Part shown: in pieces, positions 1 through 10,056 of the stretch
Layout: every line of letters begins with the position of its first letter
Numbering within the stretch: position 1 is the first letter of the stretch
Source of the DNA: Molossus alvarezi
Lineage: Eukaryota; Chordata; Mammalia; Chiroptera; Molossidae
Direction of reading: 5' to 3'
DNA length: 64,000 nucleotides
Assembly (NCBI GenBank): GCA_037176705.1
Contig: CM073887.1
Location: 56,629,001 to 56,693,000 of the forward strand
Notes under the pieces: generated by a model
What the model was told of the DNA's origin: nothing
Seen by the model: only the letters and a program-made list of their open reading frames with translations
Database searches by the model: none
Program-made: the position numbers and the translations under genes

Positions 1-1135
1 AACCCTTGCTCATTTTCTTCTTCTTCGGGAACTCCTATGATGCAAATGTTATTATGTTTCCAGTTGTCCCACAGTTTTCTTAAGTTTTCTTTCTGTTTGG
101 TAATTTATTTTTTCCTTTTGGTTTTCTGTTTGGTTGATATTTTCTACACAGTCTTCTAATTCACTGATTTGATCTTTGGCTTCCTCTACTCTGCTGTTAG
201 TCTTTCCAATGTGTTCTTTTTTTCTCCTATGACATTCTTCATTTCCACTTGGTTGGTTTTCAATATTTCTATATCTTTACTCATGGTGCTCATGTCCTTA
301 CTCATGCTGTTGAGCTTCCTCAAGACCATGGCTCTGAACTCTACTTCTGATAACTTGCTTAACTGCATGTCATTTATCTCATCTTTGGTAGAGTTCTCTT
401 GGTTTTCTTTTGGGATTTGTTTCTTTGTTTCACCATTTTGGCTATCTCAGTGGGTTTTGGAGCCTGCCAAGTTTTCCCTTTGGGTGTTGGTGTTCTGCTG
501 TTTATGGCTCTCTAGTGGGTTTGGATGAGTGTGGGAGGACCCGCATTAAACACCACTGTCAAGTCTTACTTTCCTGGTTAGATTTGCAAGCCCAGGAAAG
601 GTTCAGTTATCCTTTAGCTTTTTGCCTGGAGGCTATTAGTCTCTGTTACTCAGGGTCATGGCACATAGCCCTCAAGTGTGCTGCATAAGAGGATTTCCAC
701 AGTGGGGCAGATGCTGGTTGATAATGAGCCTCAATTTGCATTTTTTTGGCTCACCTGTGTGGAATTAAATTTCTGAGGGAGGGTCTGCTGCTCTTTCTCA
801 CATGTCTGGGAGGAGCAAGCTGGCCACTGTTCTGTGTGGCTTGGAAGGAGCAAGCTGGCCACTGTCCTTTGTGTCCATGACTTAGCAAAACTCCAAATCC
901 TGGGTGTTTCCATAGAGTTTCAGTCCTGTCCACCCTCCCTCTGCTGGAGCCCACATTGAGTGGCTTTAGCCAATTTAGTGCTCTGTCCTTGCCCTCTGGT
1001 GCTGAGGAGCTGATTTGCTATTTTAACCCTGAGGGCGCTACTCACTGCTAAGACCACTGCTGTTTATGGGCTCCCAGCCTGCCACCCTCTCGCACCTCCA
1101 AAGATGTTATCAGTGTTCCTGGTTATATGGTTCTC
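1..1135 (-). mobile_element. Older L1 (copy A), ORF1 N-terminal part and 5'UTR, left piece
   Basis: On the minus strand bases 1-530 read as the N-terminal half of L1 ORF1, with a coiled-coil segment containing LRKLNSMSKDMSTMSKDIE at about 270-320. Bases 530-1135 match the 5'UTR layout of the other L1s here. The element runs off the left edge, so its ORF2 and 3' end are outside. Its 5'UTR is interrupted at 1135 by the young L1 and resumes at 7403/7418. The ORF1 frame is broken, so this copy is dead. Confidence 0.85.
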
Positions 1136-1150
1136 TCCTAGTGCTTTTCT
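1136..1150. repeat. Target-site duplication, left copy (young L1)
   Basis: The 15-bp string tcctagtgcttttct is repeated exactly at 7403-7417. The two copies bracket the whole 1151-7402 L1, and the sequence after the right copy continues the interrupted 5'UTR of copy A, so this is an insertion footprint. Confidence 0.9.
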
Positions 1151-1200
1151 TTCTTTTTTTTTTTTTTTACTTTCCAATTTGGATACATTTTATTTTTTCT
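1151..1200 (-). other. Probable short 3' transduction with second poly(A)
   Basis: Between the main poly(A) of the L1 (plus-strand T-rich run 1200-1250) and the left TSD lies about 30 bp of non-tail sequence (1169-1199), followed by another T run (about 1153-1168). On the minus strand this is L1, A-tail, about 30 nt, A-tail, TSD. The 30 nt resemble a piece of another L1's ORF2 and contain an AATAAA hexamer. This is the expected layout when transcription reads past the L1's own polyA site into flanking DNA and uses the next one. A mutated long tail is the alternative. Confidence 0.6.
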
Positions 1201-1429
1201 TTTTTTTTTTTTTTATTTTATTTTATTTTATTTTTTTTATTGATTAATTTTTGTTACAAATGATTCTCCTTTTCCCCCCACTGATTCCCCCCTCCCCCTT
1301 CCCTCCCTGCCCCTTCCCCTGATTGTTGTCCATGTCCACTGTTCATGCCTCCATGCATTTAAGTTCTGTTGTTCATCCCTCTCTCAGCTCCCCACTCCTT
1401 AGGGGATTGTCCTCAAACTGTTATGTTCA

Positions 1430-4400
1430 TTATATTCCAGAAATCAGTGAGATCATATGAAATTTGTCTTTCACTGCTTGGCTTGTTTCACTTAGGATGA
1501 TACTTTCCAGGTCCCTCCATGTAGTCTCAAAGGATAAGAGATCTTTCTTTCTTACCGCTGCGTAGTACTCCATTGTGTATATGTACCACAGCTTTTTAAT
1601 CCATTCGTCTACTGATGGGCACTTGGGCTGTTTCCAGATCTTAGCGATTGTAAATAGTGCTGCTACAAAGATGGGGGTACATATATTCTTTCTGATTGGT
1701 GTTTCAGGCTTCTTAGGGTATATTCCTAGAAGTGGGATCACTGGGTCAAATGGGAGTTCAATTTTTAATTTTTTGAGGTGACACCATATTGTTTTCCATA
1801 GTGGCTGCACCAGTCTGCATTCCCACCAACAGTGTGCTAGAGTCCCCTTTTGTCCACACCCTCGCCAACACTTGTTGTTTGATGATTTGTTGATGGCGGC
1901 CATTCTGACAGGTGTGAGGTGATACCTCATTGTTGTTTTGATTTGCATCTCTCTGATGATTAGTGATGATGAACATTTCTTCATATGTCTCTTAGCCATT
2001 TGTATGTCCTGTTTGGAGAGGTGTCTATTTAGTTCCTCTGCCCATTTTTTAATTGGATTCTTTGTCTTCCTTTTGTGGAGTTGTATGAGCTCTCTATATG
2101 TATTGGAAATTAACCCCTTATCTGATATATCATTGGCAATTATGCTCTCCCATACAGTGGGTAGCCTTTCCGTTTTGATGATTGTATCTTTCGCTGTGCA
2201 GAAGCTTTTGAGTTTGATGTAGTCCCATGTGTTCATTTTCTCCTTTGTTTCTATTGCCTTAGGTGATGTGTCAGTAAAAATTCTGCTGCGTATGATGTCT
2301 GATATTTTGTTGCCCACAGTCTCCTCTAGGATTTTTATGGATTCATGAGTTACATTTAAGTCTTTTATCCATTTTGAGTTTATTTTGGTGTAGGGTGTAA
2401 GTTGATGATCTAGTTTCATTTTTCGGCAAGTAGCTGTCCAATTTTCCCAGCACCATTTATTAAAGAGGCTGTCCTTACTCCACTGAATGCTCTTGCCACC
2501 TTTGTCAAATATTAATTGAGCATATTGCCTAGGGTCCATTTCTGGGTTCTCTATTCTGTTCCACTGGTCTATATACCTGTTCTTGTGCCAGTACCAGGCT
2601 GTTTTGATTATGGTGGCTTTGTAGTATAACCTGAAATCTGGTATTGTGATCCCTCCAACTTTGTTCTTCCTTTTCAAGATTGCTGTGGCTATTCGAGGCC
2701 TTTTTTGGTTCCATATGAACTTTTGAAGTAATTGTTCTAATTCTTTGAAGTATGCCGTTGGTATTTTGATGGGGATTGCGTTGAATCTATAGATTGCTTT
2801 GGGTAATATGGACATTTTAATGATGTTAATTCTCCCAATCCATGAACAGGGTATGTTCTTCCACTTTTTTACATCTTGCTCTATTTCTTTTTTCAAAGAC
2901 CTGTAGTTTTCTGCGAATAGGTCCTTTATCTCTTTGGTTAAGTTTATTCCTAGGTATCTTAATTTTTTTGCCGCAATGGTAAATGGGATTGTTTGCTTAG
3001 TTTCTCTTTCTGTGAGTTCATCATTGGTGTATAAGAATGCCATCGATTTCTTGACGTTAATTTTGTATCCTGCTACTTTGCCAAATTCATTTATTAAGTC
3101 TAGTAAGCTTTTGGTGGAGTCTTTGGGATTTTCTATGTACAGTATCATGTCATCTGCAAATAATGACAATTTCACTTCCTCCTTTCCAATTTGGATCCCT
3201 TTTATTTTTTCTTCCTGTCTGATTGCTGTGGCTAAGACTTCCAGTACTATGTTAAATAGGAGTGGCGAAAGTGGGCATCCTTGCCTTGTTCCTGTTCTTA
3301 AGGGAAATGCTTTTAGTTTTTGCCCATTGAGTATGATGTTGGCTGTAGGTCTTTCATATATGGCCTTTAGTATGTCGAGATATGATCCCTCTATTCCCAC
3401 ACTGCTGAGCGTTTTTATCAGAAATGGATGCTGGATTTTGTCAAAGGCTTTTTCGGCATCTATTGATATGATCATGTGGTTTTTATTCTTCAATTTATTT
3501 ATGTGGTGTATCACATTTATGGATTTGCGAATATTGTACCAGCCTTGCATCCCTGGGATGAATCCCACCTGGTCATGGTGGATAATTTTTCTGGTGTATT
3601 GCTGGATTCGATTTGCTAGTATTTTGTTCAGGATTTTGGCATCTATGTTCATCAGGGATATTGGCCTGTAGTTTTCTTTCTTTGTTGTGTCTTTTTCTGG
3701 TTTTGGAATTAGAGTTATGCTGGCTTCATAAAACGAGTTTGGAAGTCTTCCTTCTTCTTGAATTTTTTGAAATAGTTTGAGGAGAATGGGTATTAGTTCT
3801 TCTTTGAATGTTCGGTAAAACTCCCCTGTGAAGCCATCCGGGCCTGGGCTTTTGTTTGCTGGAAGAGTCTTGATTACATCTTCAATTTCTTCTGTTGTTA
3901 TTGGTCTGTTCAAGTTTTCAATCTCTATCTGATCCAATTTTGGGAGACTATGTGTTTCTAGAAATTTGTCCATTTCGCCTAGATTTTCGAATTTGTTGCC
4001 GTATAATTTTTCATAGTAGTTGTTAACGATCTTTTGTATTTCTGTAGGGTCAGTTGTTATCTCTCCTGTTTCATTTCTGATTTTATGTATTTGGGTTCTC
4101 TCTCTTTGTTTCTTGGTGAGTCTAGCTAAGGGTCCATCAATCTTGTTTATCTTTTCGAAAAACCAGCTCTTTGTTTTATTGATCCTCTGGATTGTTTTTT
4201 TGGTCTCTATGTCGTTTATTTCTGCTCTGATCCTTACTATTTCTTTTCTTCTACTTGCTCTGGGGTTTTCTTTTTGTTTACTCTCTAGTTCTTTAAGTTG
4301 TGAGGTTAGGTAGTCTATTAGAGATTTTTCTTCTTTTTTGAGGTAGGCCTGTAGTGCTATGAACTTCCCTCTCAGAACTGCTTTTGCTGCATCCCATAGA

Positions 4401-5254
4401 TTTTGTATTGTTGTGTCCTCATTTTCATTGGTTTCCAGGAAGTTTTTGATTTCTTCCTTGATTTCCTCGGTGACCCATTCATTGTTTAATAACATTCTAT
4501 TTAGCTTCCATGTGTTAAAATGTCTTTGCATGTTCTTCTTGCAATTGATTTCTAGTTTCATACCATTGTGGTCTGAGAAGATGCTTGTTATAATTTCAAT
4601 CTTCTTGAACTTGTAGAGACTTAGTTTGTGCCCTAACATGTGGTCTATCTTTGAGAATGTCCCATGTGCACTTGAGAAGAATGTGAATTCTGTAGTTTTG
4701 GGGTGTAGTTCTCTGTAGATATCTATTAAATCCATTTGGTCTAGTGCTTCATTTAGAGTCTCTGTTTCCTTGCTAATTTTTTGTCTAGAGGATCTATCCA
4801 GTGATGTGAGTGGGGTGTTGAAGTCCCCTGTTATGATTGTATTACTATCGATTTCTCCTTGGAAGTCCTCCAGAAGATTTTTAATATATTTTGGTGCTCC
4901 TATATTGGGTGCATATATGTTTATCAAGGTTATATCTTCCTGTTGGATAGATCCTTTCAATATTATGTAGTGGGCTTCTTTGTCTCTAGTTATGGCCTTC
5001 AATCTGAAGTCTATTTTATCAGATATCAGTATTGCTACCCCAGCTTTTTTTTCTTTTCCATTTGCTTGAAAGATTTTTTTCCATCCCTTCACTTTCAATC
5101 TATGTGAGTCTTTTGTTGTGAGGTGGGTTTCTTGTAAACAGCATATAGATGAGTCTTGCTTTCTTATCCAGTCAGCTACTCTGTGTCTTTTTATGGGAGC
5201 ATTCAGTCCATTTACATTTAAGGTGGTTATTGATATGTACTTATTTATTGCCAT
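1430..5254 (-). CDS. L1 ORF2 protein: endonuclease-reverse transcriptase
   Basis: An uninterrupted 1274-residue frame, the usual L1 ORF2p length, starting at [16 protein letters not shown]. The N-terminal apurinic-type endonuclease shows the LNVNGLN start (residues 12-18), QETH with the catalytic Glu at about residue 42, GDFNT, and SDHNG with the catalytic His. The reverse transcriptase has [21 protein letters not shown] and the catalytic FADDM at about residues 698-702. A C-terminal Cys/His-rich knuckle ([18 protein letters not shown]) lies at about 1128-1146. ORF2p nicks target DNA and primes cDNA synthesis of its own mRNA, and of SINE RNAs such as Ves. No inactivating change is visible. 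Confidence 0.95.
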   Translation of the reverse strand: MAINKYISITTLNVNGLNAPIKRHRVADWIRKQDSSICCLQETHLTTKDSHRLKVKGWKKIFQANGKEKKAGVAILISDKIDFRLKAITRDKEAHYIILKGSIQQEDITLINIYAPNIGAPKYIKNLLEDFQGEIDSNTIITGDFNTPLTSLDRSSRQKISKETETLNEALDQMDLIDIYRELHPKTTEFTFFSSAHGTFSKIDHMLGHKLSLYKFKKIEIITSIFSDHNGMKLEINCKKNMQRHFNTWKLNRMLLNNEWVTEEIKEEIKNFLETNENEDTTIQNLWDAAKAVLRGKFIALQAYLKKEEKSLIDYLTSQLKELESKQKENPRASRRKEIVRIRAEINDIETKKTIQRINKTKSWFFEKINKIDGPLARLTKKQRERTQIHKIRNETGEITTDPTEIQKIVNNYYEKLYGNKFENLGEMDKFLETHSLPKLDQIEIENLNRPITTEEIEDVIKTLPANKSPGPDGFTGEFYRTFKEELIPILLKLFQKIQEEGRLPNSFYEASITLIPKPEKDTTKKENYRPISLMNIDAKILNKILANRIQQYTRKIIHHDQVGFIPGMQGWYNIRKSINVIHHINKLKNKNHMIISIDAEKAFDKIQHPFLIKTLSSVGIEGSYLDILKAIYERPTANIILNGQKLKAFPLRTGTRQGCPLSPLLFNIVLEVLATAIRQEEKIKGIQIGKEEVKLSLFADDMILYIENPKDSTKSLLDLINEFGKVAGYKINVKKSMAFLYTNDELTERETKQTIPFTIAAKKLRYLGINLTKEIKDLFAENYRSLKKEIEQDVKKWKNIPCSWIGRINIIKMSILPKAIYRFNAIPIKIPTAYFKELEQLLQKFIWNQKRPRIATAILKRKNKVGGITIPDFRLYYKATIIKTAWYWHKNRYIDQWNRIENPEMDPRQYAQLIFDKGGKSIQWSKDSLFNKWCWENWTATCRKMKLDHQLTPYTKINSKWIKDLNVTHESIKILEETVGNKISDIIRSRIFTDTSPKAIETKEKMNTWDYIKLKSFCTAKDTIIKTERLPTVWESIIANDISDKGLISNTYRELIQLHKRKTKNPIKKWAEELNRHLSKQDIQMAKRHMKKCSSSLIIREMQIKTTMRYHLTPVRMAAINKSSNNKCWRGCGQKGTLAHCWWECRLVQPLWKTIWCHLKKLKIELPFDPVIPLLGIYPKKPETPIRKNICTPIFVAALFTIAKIWKQPKCPSVDEWIKKLWYIYTMEYYAAVRKKDLLSFETTWRDLESIILSETSQAVKDKFHMISLISGI

Positions 5255-5299
5255 TTTTGTTTAGTGTGGTTCTGTTTTTCTTCCCATTTCTCCTGGTAA

Positions 5300-6202
5300 T
5301 TACAGCAGTCCTTTTAACATTTCTTGCAGTGCTGGTTTGGTGCTAATGTACTCCCTTAGCCTTATTTTGTCTGGGAAGCTCTTTATTTGGCCTTCTATTT
5401 TGAACGATAGCCTTGCTGGGTAGAGTAGTCTTGGATTCATATCCTTGTTTTTCATGACCTTGATTACTTCATGCCATTCCCTTCGAGCCTGTAATGTTTC
5501 TTGTGAGAAGTCAGCTGAGAGCCTTATGGGGGTTCCTTTGTAGGTAACCTGTTGCTTATCTCTTGCTGCTTTTAGGATTCTCTCTTTGTCTTTAATTTTT
5601 GCCAGTTTGATTACTATGTGTCTTGGTGTGGGCCTGTTTGGGTTCTTCTTACTTGGGGCTCTCTGAGCTTCTTGAACTTGAATGCCTTCTTCCTTCACCA
5701 AATTAGGGAAGTTTTCTGTCACTATTTCTTTGAATATATTCTCTAGCCCTCGCTTACTTTCTTCTTCTTCAGGGACTCCTATGATACGAATATTATTACG
5801 TTTCCAGTTGTCCCACAATTCTCTTAAGCTCTCTTCTTGTTTTTTAATCTTTTTTTCCTTTTGGTTTTCTGATTGGTTGATTTCTTCTAGCCTGTCTTCT
5901 AATTCACTGATCCGGTCCTCAGCTTCCCCTACTCTGCTTTTTAGACCTTCCAGTGTGTTTTTCATTTCCAATATGTCATTCTTCATTTCTTCCTGTTGGT
6001 TTTTTATTTCCAGATGGTTTATTTTCAACATTTCTATGTCTTTACTCATGTTGCTCATGTCCTTACACATGCTGTTGAGCTTCCGCAACATCATGGCTCT
6101 AAATTCTAGTTCTGTTAACTTGCTTAACTGCACCTCATTTATTTCATCTTCAGTAGAGGTCTCTTGATCTTTCATTTGGCTTTTGTTTCTGTTTCTCACC
6201 AT
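5300..6202 (-). CDS. L1 ORF1 protein: RNA-binding chaperone
   Basis: The frame is open without interruption. The first in-frame ATG is at 6202 (MVRNRNKSQMKDQETSTED), giving 300 residues. An upstream extension to 6298 would need a GTG start, so I prefer 6202. A heptad-rich coiled coil (about residues 40-120, for example MKNTLEGLKSRVGEAEDRI) drives trimerisation. It is followed by the RRM-like region (NNIRIIGVPEEEE, ENFPNLVKEEGIQVQEAQR) and the C-terminal domain (TPRHIVIKLAK, LSADFSQETLQARREW). In the family ORF1p trimers coat L1 RNA as a cytoplasmic RNP. The stop at 5300 is 45 bases from the ORF2 start. Confidence 0.93.
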   Translation of the reverse strand: MVRNRNKSQMKDQETSTEDEINEVQLSKLTELEFRAMMLRKLNSMCKDMSNMSKDIEMLKINHLEIKNQQEEMKNDILEMKNTLEGLKSRVGEAEDRISELEDRLEEINQSENQKEKKIKKQEESLRELWDNWKRNNIRIIGVPEEEESKRGLENIFKEIVTENFPNLVKEEGIQVQEAQRAPSKKNPNRPTPRHIVIKLAKIKDKERILKAARDKQQVTYKGTPIRLSADFSQETLQARREWHEVIKVMKNKDMNPRLLYPARLSFKIEGQIKSFPDKIRLREYISTKPALQEMLKGLL

Positions 6203-7402
6203 TTTCGTTATCACAGTGGGCTTTGGAGTCTGCCAAGTTTTCCCAGTGGGTGTTGGTGTTTTGCTGTTTGTGGCTCCCTCTCCTGGGTTTGGATGCACCA
6301 GGGAGGACCCACTTTAATCCCGCCAAGTCCCCTGTTCTCCGGGAGTCTGTGTGGCTCCAGCGGGGAGTTTAGCAGGCTATAGCGTTAGGAGGACCCATGC
6401 AGGGTGGCAAGGGAGGCGGTGGGAATAATTTCCCGCCGAGTTCCCTGGTCCTGCCCAGTTCCCTGGGGGCCAGGAGTCTGTGCAGCTTCAGCGGAGAGTT
6501 TAGCCCGCTACAGAGTTTCCAGGGCCCTGCAGGCGGGAATGGAGACAGTAGAGTTCACTTTCCACCGCGTTCCCCTGTCCCACCCCTTTGCCTGGGGTCT
6601 GCGAGTCTGTGCGGCTTCAGGGGCAACAGGGTTTCCAGGCCGTGCAAGGCGGGGAGGGAGGCGGTAGAATTAACTTTCCACCACGTTCCCCGGTCCCACC
6701 GAGTTGCCTGGGGTCTGGGAGTCTGTGCGGCTTCAGGGGCAACAGGGTTTCCAGGCCCTGCAAGGCGGGGAGGGAGGCGGTAAAATTAACTTTCCACCGC
6801 GTTCCCAGGTCCCACCGAGTTGCCTGGGGACTGCGAGTCTGTGCGGCTTCAGGGGCAACAGGGTTTCCAGGCCGTGCAAGGCGGGGAGGGAGGCGGTAGA
6901 ATTAACTTTCCACCGCGTTCCCCAGTCCCACTGAGTTGCCTGGGGTCTGCGAGTCTGTGCGGCTTCAGGGGCAACAGGGCCTTGCACGGCGGGAGGGGAG
7001 GCAGTAGAATTAACTTTCCGCCTAGTTCCCCGGTTCCTCCGAGTTCCCTGGTCCCGCCCAGTTCCCTGGGGGCCAGGAGTCTGTGCGGCTTCAGCGGAGA
7101 GCCTAGCCTAGCCGGCTACAGAGTTTCCAGGGCCGTGCACGGTGGGAAGAAAGGTGGTGGAATTAACTTCCCCTCTAGTTCCCTGGCCCCTGCCCAGGCC
7201 GCTGCGGACCCTGGGCTCTCGGTCCCCTCTCCCGTCCTCGCAAGCCTACCAGGACTGAGTGGGTGTTTCTGGTTAAGTGGTCCTCCAAGGTGTCCTTCCG
7301 CTGCCCTTTCCTGAAGGTTTGCCTTTGTTTTCCTTGTAAATCCAGTTTGGTCTTGGGAGACGGTCTGGTTCCCTCCATTCACTTCGCCGCCATTCCATTT
7401 TA
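6203..7402 (-). promoter_or_regulatory. 5'UTR / internal promoter of the young L1
   Basis: This GC-rich, CpG-rich segment of about 1.2 kb lies upstream of ORF1. In L1 elements it carries the internal RNA polymerase II promoter. The extreme 5' end reads on the minus strand as TGGAATGGCGGCGAAGTG from about 7398, closely matching the start of the plus-strand L1 at 36587. The GGCGGC near the 5' end resembles the YY1-type start-proximal motif of other mammalian L1s. The middle is a tandem array, listed separately. Confidence 0.75.
6485..7110 (-). repeat. Tandem 116-bp units in the L1 5'UTR
   Basis: Near-identical units start at about 6601, 6717 and 6833, period 116 bp, each with the plus-strand core gtctgtgcggcttcagggg. 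More diverged or shortened units flank them at about 6485-6600 and 6949-7110. Because 116 is not a multiple of three, each unit shifts frame, producing staggered overlapping ORFs that are artefacts. The layout recalls monomer arrays of rodent L1 promoters, but the unit is unrelated as far as I can tell. Confidence 0.85.
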
Positions 7403-7417
7403 TCCTAGTGCTTTTCT
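7403..7417. repeat. Target-site duplication, right copy (young L1)
   Basis: Exact match to 1136-1150. It is followed by gttgccttttttcaatg, which continues the 5'UTR of the interrupted older L1. Confidence 0.9.
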
Positions 7418-7518
7418 GTTGCCTTTTTTCAATGATTGTCTTTATTTTAGTTGTAATTTCCATTTGGTCCTGGGAGAGCATCTGTGTAGCTTCCATTTAC
7501 TTTGCCGCCATTTTCCCT
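7418..7518 (-). mobile_element. Older L1 (copy A), 5' terminal piece
   Basis: This continues the 5'UTR left off at 1135 and ends at 7518 with the minus-strand start GGGAAAATGGCGGCAAAG, a typical 5' end for this L1 lineage. Copy A is therefore full length at its 5' side and was itself inserted into the still older L1 that begins at 7519. Confidence 0.8.
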
Positions 7519-8490
7519 TGTGTCTACTTCCTCCTTTTTAATTTGGATGCCTTTTGTTTTTTTCTTCCCATCTGATCACTGTGGATAGAACTTTCAGTAA
7601 TTTATTGAATGAGAAGGGTGAAAGTGGACATCCCTGTCTTGTTTCCATTCTTTGAGAAGAGATGTAAAGTTTTGTCCATTAAGTATGAGATTGACTGTAA
7701 GATTTTTATATATGCTCTTTATTATGTGGTGGTATCGTCCCTCTATTTCCAGTTTGCTGAGAGCTTTTATCAAAAATGGGTGCTGGATTTTATCAAATGC
7801 TTTTTCGGCATGTATTCATATAATCATGTGATTTTGATTCTTCATTTTTTTAATGTGGTGTAGCACATATATTGATGTGCAGATATTGTGCCAGTCTTGC
7901 ATCCCTGGAATAAATCTAACTTGGTCATGGTGTATGATCTCTTTAATGTATGCTGAGTCCAACTTGCTAATATTTAGTTGAGGATCTTAGCATCTAAATT
8001 CATCAAAAATATTGGCCTATAATTTTCTTGCTTTGTTGTTTCTTTATCTAGTTTTGGAAGTAGGATGATGCTGGCCTCATAAAAAGAGTAGAAAATTTTT
8101 CCTCCTCTTGAATTTTTTGGATAGTCTGAGGAGGATATGTGTTCTTACTTTCTTGAATGTTTGGTATAATTTACCTGTGTAGTAATCTGGTCCAGTATTT
8201 TTGTTTGCTGAGAGTTTTTTTCTTTTTTCTTTTTTTTATTTTTTTTATTACTGCTTCCATTTCATTGGTTGTTATCTGTTTATTCATGTTTTCTGATTCT
8301 TTGTGGTTGGACTTTGAAAAATTTTAAGTTTCTAGGAATTTGTCCATTTTTCCCAGACTGTCCAATTTGTTGGTATATAGTTGTTCATGTTAATTTCATA
8401 AAAATCCTTTGTGTTTTTGTGATGTCAATTGTTACTTTTCCTCTTTTATTTCTGTTTTATTTATTTGGGTCCTCTTGCTTTTTCCCAATT
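7519..8490 (-). mobile_element. Oldest L1 (copy 0), ORF2 reverse-transcriptase part
   Basis: Minus-strand ORF2 sequence from just after the FADD region (the cctttttaatttggatgcc landmark) through the middle of the RT domain, with many frameshifts and substitutions. It breaks at about 8490 where the 3' end of another L1 starts, and continues at about 18776 (the gttcatcaatcttgtttg landmark). The part 3' of this point is missing, displaced by copy A. Confidence 0.75.
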
Positions 8491-8689
8491 TTTACTGATT
8501 TATTTTTGTTACAGATGTTTCTACTTTTTCACCTTGGACATCCTCCATCCCATCCCATGCCCCTCTTGACCTAGCAAATTTGTCTACATCCACTGGTTAG
8601 GCATGCATGCATATAAGCTCTTTGGCTTATCTCATCCATTCCACCTGCCCCCTCCTCTGAGCTCTGTCAGTCTGAACCATACTCCTTTC

Positions 8690-8918
8690 TATTTTTTTTA
8701 TCCTCTCCTGAAGACATTTTTGCATTTATCTTCAGGAAGAGTGGGAGAGAGAGGGGGGAAAAGAGAGAGAGACACACATCGAGTAATTGCCACCCACAAG
8801 ACCGAACCAGGACCGGAGACAAACCGCAACTAAGGTACATGCCCTTAGAGGGAACCAAACCCGGGCCTCTCCGGTCCACAGGCCAATGCTCTAACCACTG
8901 AGCAAAACTGGCCAGCAT
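8690..8918 (-). mobile_element. Ves SINE
   Basis: Minus orientation: T-rich tail complement, GA-rich middle, then the tRNA-like head complement ending ctgagcaaaactggccagca. The B-box complement gaaccaaacccgggcc is visible at about 8851-8866. It sits in the 3'UTR of L1 copy 1. The tail (cctctcctgaagac) is more diverged than in other copies, so it is an older insertion. TSDs are not clear. Confidence 0.88.
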
Positions 8919-9783
8919 AACTGTTCTTCTTTCTATATCTCTGGGTCTATTTTGTTCACCAGCTTATTTTGTTAATTATATTCCACAAATAAGTGAGATT
9001 ATGTGGTATTTGTCTTTCTCTGATTGGCTTATTTTGCTTAGCATAATGCTCTCCAGGTCTCACCATGTCGTCTCAATTAATAAAAGATCTTTCTTTCTTA
9101 GAGCTACATAGTATTCCATTGTGTATATGTACCACAGCTTTTTTATCTACCCATCTACTTAAGCCATGGGCTATTTTCAGATATTAGCAATAATTAATAG
9201 TGGTGCCATGAACATAGGGATATATTCTTTCTGATTGGTGTTTCAGGCTTTTTAGGGCATATTCCTAGAAGTGGGATCACAGGGTCAAATGGCAGATAGA
9301 TTTTTAATTTTTTGAAGAAACATCATATTGTTTTCTGTAGTGGCTGCACCAGTCTGCATTCCCAACAGCAGTGTACTAGAGTCCCCTTTTCTTCACACCC
9401 TCAACAACACTTGTTGTTTGAGGATTTATTGATGGCAATCATTCTGGCAGGTGTGATGTGATACCTCATAGTTGTTTTAATTTTCATCTCTCCAATGATT
9501 AGTGACATTGAGCATTTTAAAAAATATTTCTCTTGACCATTTGTACGTCTTTTTTCCAGAGGTGTCTTATTTAGGTCCTCTGCCCCTTTTTCAATTGGGC
9601 TCTTTGTCTTCCTTTTGTTGCGTTGTATGAGCACTCTATATATTGTGGAAATTAACCCTTTTTTTGATGTATTGTTGGCAATTATGCTCTTCCATATAGT
9701 AGGTTCCCTTTCCATTTTGATGATTGTTTCTTTTGCTGTACTGAAGCTTTTTAGATTGATGTAGTGCCATGTGTTCATTTTTT

Positions 9784-9843
9784 TTTTTTTATCCTCACCC
9801 GAGGAAATTTTTTTTTCATTTTTTGTTCAGATAGAGTGGGAGG

Positions 9844-9897
<54 letters not shown>

Positions 9898-10056
9898 TTG
9901 ACATGACAGGAACACATCGAGTGGTTGCCACCCACACAACCCAACCAGGGCTGGGGACAAACTGGAACTGAGGTACATGCCCTTAGCGGGAAACAAACCC
10001 GGGTCTCTCTGGACCACAGGCCAATGCTCTAACCACTGAACCAAACCAGCCAGGGC
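9784..10056 (-). mobile_element. Ves SINE with expanded GA tract
   Basis: It is bounded by the 17-bp TSD ccatgtgttcatttttt at 9767-9783 and 10057-10073, exact on both sides. The internal purine region has become a pure GA microsatellite of about 46 bp (9846-9891). The head is complete, ending ggccagggc in reverse. It is inserted in ORF2 of L1 copy 1. Confidence 0.93.

Larger units (their letters stand above)
1151..7402 (-). mobile_element. Full-length L1 with both ORFs intact
   Basis: Read on the minus strand the order is 5'UTR (7402-6203), ORF1 (6202-5300), a 45-base spacer, ORF2 (5254-1430), a short 3'UTR (1429-1251) and A-rich tails (1250-1151). Both ORFs are uninterrupted and of normal family length. 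Every other L1 in the window has stops, frameshifts, deletions or inversions. The perfect 15-bp TSDs and intact frames suggest a recent insertion, possibly from a still active source. The element lies in the 5'UTR of an older L1, not in a gene. Confidence 0.93.

Noticed and set aside
2934..3671. 245-codon plus-strand ORF and similar long ORFs opposite L1 ORF2
   Set aside because: It lies antisense to the conserved RT region of an intact L1. Similar shadow ORFs recur opposite every L1 copy in the window.
6485..7110. Possible CRISPR-like or satellite array
   Set aside because: Units are contiguous without spacers, lie between an L1 5' end and ORF1, and the genome is mammalian.
6397..7314. Staggered GC-rich ORFs of 84-164 codons
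   Set aside because: They come from the 116-bp repeat read in successive frames inside the L1 5'UTR and have no domain.
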